Positions 13,652 to 14,277 of a stretch of DNA of 14,277 bases are shown here, piece after piece. Each line of letters begins with the position of its first letter. The stretch's first letter is position 1. The notes beneath the pieces are model-generated. The model did not search any database. It worked only from the letters and a program-made list of their open reading frames with translations, and was not told the origin of the DNA. The stretch is from Desulfobacula sp. GTDB taxonomy: Bacteria > Desulfobacterota > Desulfobacteria > Desulfobacterales > Desulfobacteraceae. The DNA lies in NCBI GenBank assembly GCA_023139225.1, contig JAGLNZ010000242.1:1-14277 (forward strand). Direction: 5' to 3'. Made by a program: the position numbers and the translations under genes.

Positions 13652-14277
13652 ATGACTGACAGATTAAATTTAACAACCGGTACAATTGCCAGGCAGCTAT
13701 TAAAGCTTTCCAGTCCTATCTTGTTTGGAATGCTCATGTTCACCCTTTACCTGCTGACAGATCTGTATTTTGTCGGTCGCCTGGGACCCGATGCTGTGGC
13801 GGCATTATCCATTTCCGGCAATGTTTTTTTTGTACATTTAGGCCTTTCTTTTATTATTGGAACCGGAGCAATGGCCTTGATTGCACAGGCCTATGGTGCC
13901 AAAAAGTTTGACCGTGCAAAACAAGTGTTTAAACAAAGCCTTATCTTAAGCCTGATTACCGGCAGTATTGCTGCTGTGACCGGTTTGTTAATTGCTCACC
14001 CCTATATTAGTTTTTTCGGCGGCAAAGGAATGGCCCTTAAATGGGGGGTAGAGTACTTTCAGATCTATTCGGTGTCTCTTTTGTTTTTACTCTTGATGCA
14101 TGTTTTCAGTTCCTGCTACAGGGGCATGGGGGATACCAAAACTTCCATGCTGATCATACTCCAGTCCCTTGTTTTAAATATTATCCTGGACCCTGTTTTT
14201 ATTTTCGGCCTGATGGGCTTTCCTGCTCTGGGCGTTAAAGGGGCGGCGCTTGCATCTTTAATATCCCAGAGTTATGG
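13652..14277 (+). CDS. MATE-family efflux transporter, N-terminal part (runs off the window)
   Basis: Begins at ATG 13652 (MTDRLNLTTGTIARQLLKLS) and stays open for 208 codons to the end of the window. The hydrophobic segments and motifs are typical of MATE exporters: SSPILFGMLMFTLYLLTDLYFVGRLGP-type first helix, ALIAQAYGAKKFDRAKQ cytoplasmic loop, CYRGMGDTKTSM after the fourth helix, and LDPVFIFGLMGFPALGVKGAA. MATE proteins export drugs or metabolites in exchange for Na+ or H+. The substrate cannot be inferred. The next upstream in-frame GTG (13631) is blocked by a stop codon, which supports the ATG. The ribosome site is weak (GGA about eight bases upstream). The 3' half, including the second MATE repeat, lies beyond the window. 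Confidence 0.88.
   Translation, partial: MTDRLNLTTGTIARQLLKLSSPILFGMLMFTLYLLTDLYFVGRLGPDAVAALSISGNVFFVHLGLSFIIGTGAMALIAQAYGAKKFDRAKQVFKQSLILSLITGSIAAVTGLLIAHPYISFFGGKGMALKWGVEYFQIYSVSLLFLLLMHVFSSCYRGMGDTKTSMLIILQSLVLNIILDPVFIFGLMGFPALGVKGAALASLISQSY

Noticed and set aside
1..14277. CRISPR array, tRNA, rRNA, insertion sequence or prophage
   Set aside because: No regularly spaced repeats, cloverleaf-like sequences, transposase motifs or phage structural genes were seen on either strand.

Overview
The window reads as ordinary chromosome of a strictly anaerobic, respiring bacterium. A sulfate-reducing member of the Desulfobacterota (Desulfobacula/Desulfobacter-like) is the best guess. The hints are a ferredoxin-linked 2-oxoacid oxidoreductase, a NapH-type membrane polyferredoxin, a DUF3786 protein, a PAS-PAS-phosphoacceptor protein without an ATPase domain, moderate GC (about 40%), and FNR-type promoters. 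The taxon is inferred from gene content only. I found no rRNA, tRNA, CRISPR, IS element or phage gene.

Layout. Bases 1-1013 hold the end of korA and all of korB (+). Converging on them is a full-length rapA-type SNF2 helicase (-, 1027-3717). A divergent promoter region (3718-3997) serves rapA and a PAS-PAS-phosphoacceptor protein (+, 3998-5113). An AT-rich two-domain GNAT acetyltransferase (+, 5113-5967) is wedged between that gene and a convergent response-regulator gene that has lost its 3' end (-, 5972-6277). A 410-base non-coding stretch (6278-6687) carries a run of dyad symmetries. It leads into a tight molybdate-type ABC operon (modA, modB, modC; 6688-9268).

Next come two transcription units that each start with an FNR-type operator (TTGAT-N4-ATCAA/T). 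The first drives a NapH-like membrane ferredoxin protein (9367-10434). The second drives a tight three-gene set: an 80-aa CxxC/CxxC protein, a 59-aa charged helical protein too short for a usual ORF cutoff, and a DUF3786 protein (10536-11575). The window closes with a Na+/phosphate cotransporter carrying a PhoU-like tail (11685-13583) and the first 208 codons of a MATE exporter (13652 to the end).

How it fits together. KorAB produces reduced ferredoxin from 2-oxoacids. ModABC imports an oxyanion, probably molybdate or tungstate, needed by anaerobic oxidoreductases. The NapH-like protein probably moves electrons at the membrane. The two FNR-type sites suggest that the NapH-like gene and the small-protein operon respond to the same redox or anaerobic signal. 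The most informative oddities are the paired FNR sites, the acetyltransferase insertion that appears to have cut off a response regulator, the kinase-like protein without a kinase domain, and the unexplained dyad cluster upstream of the mod operon.
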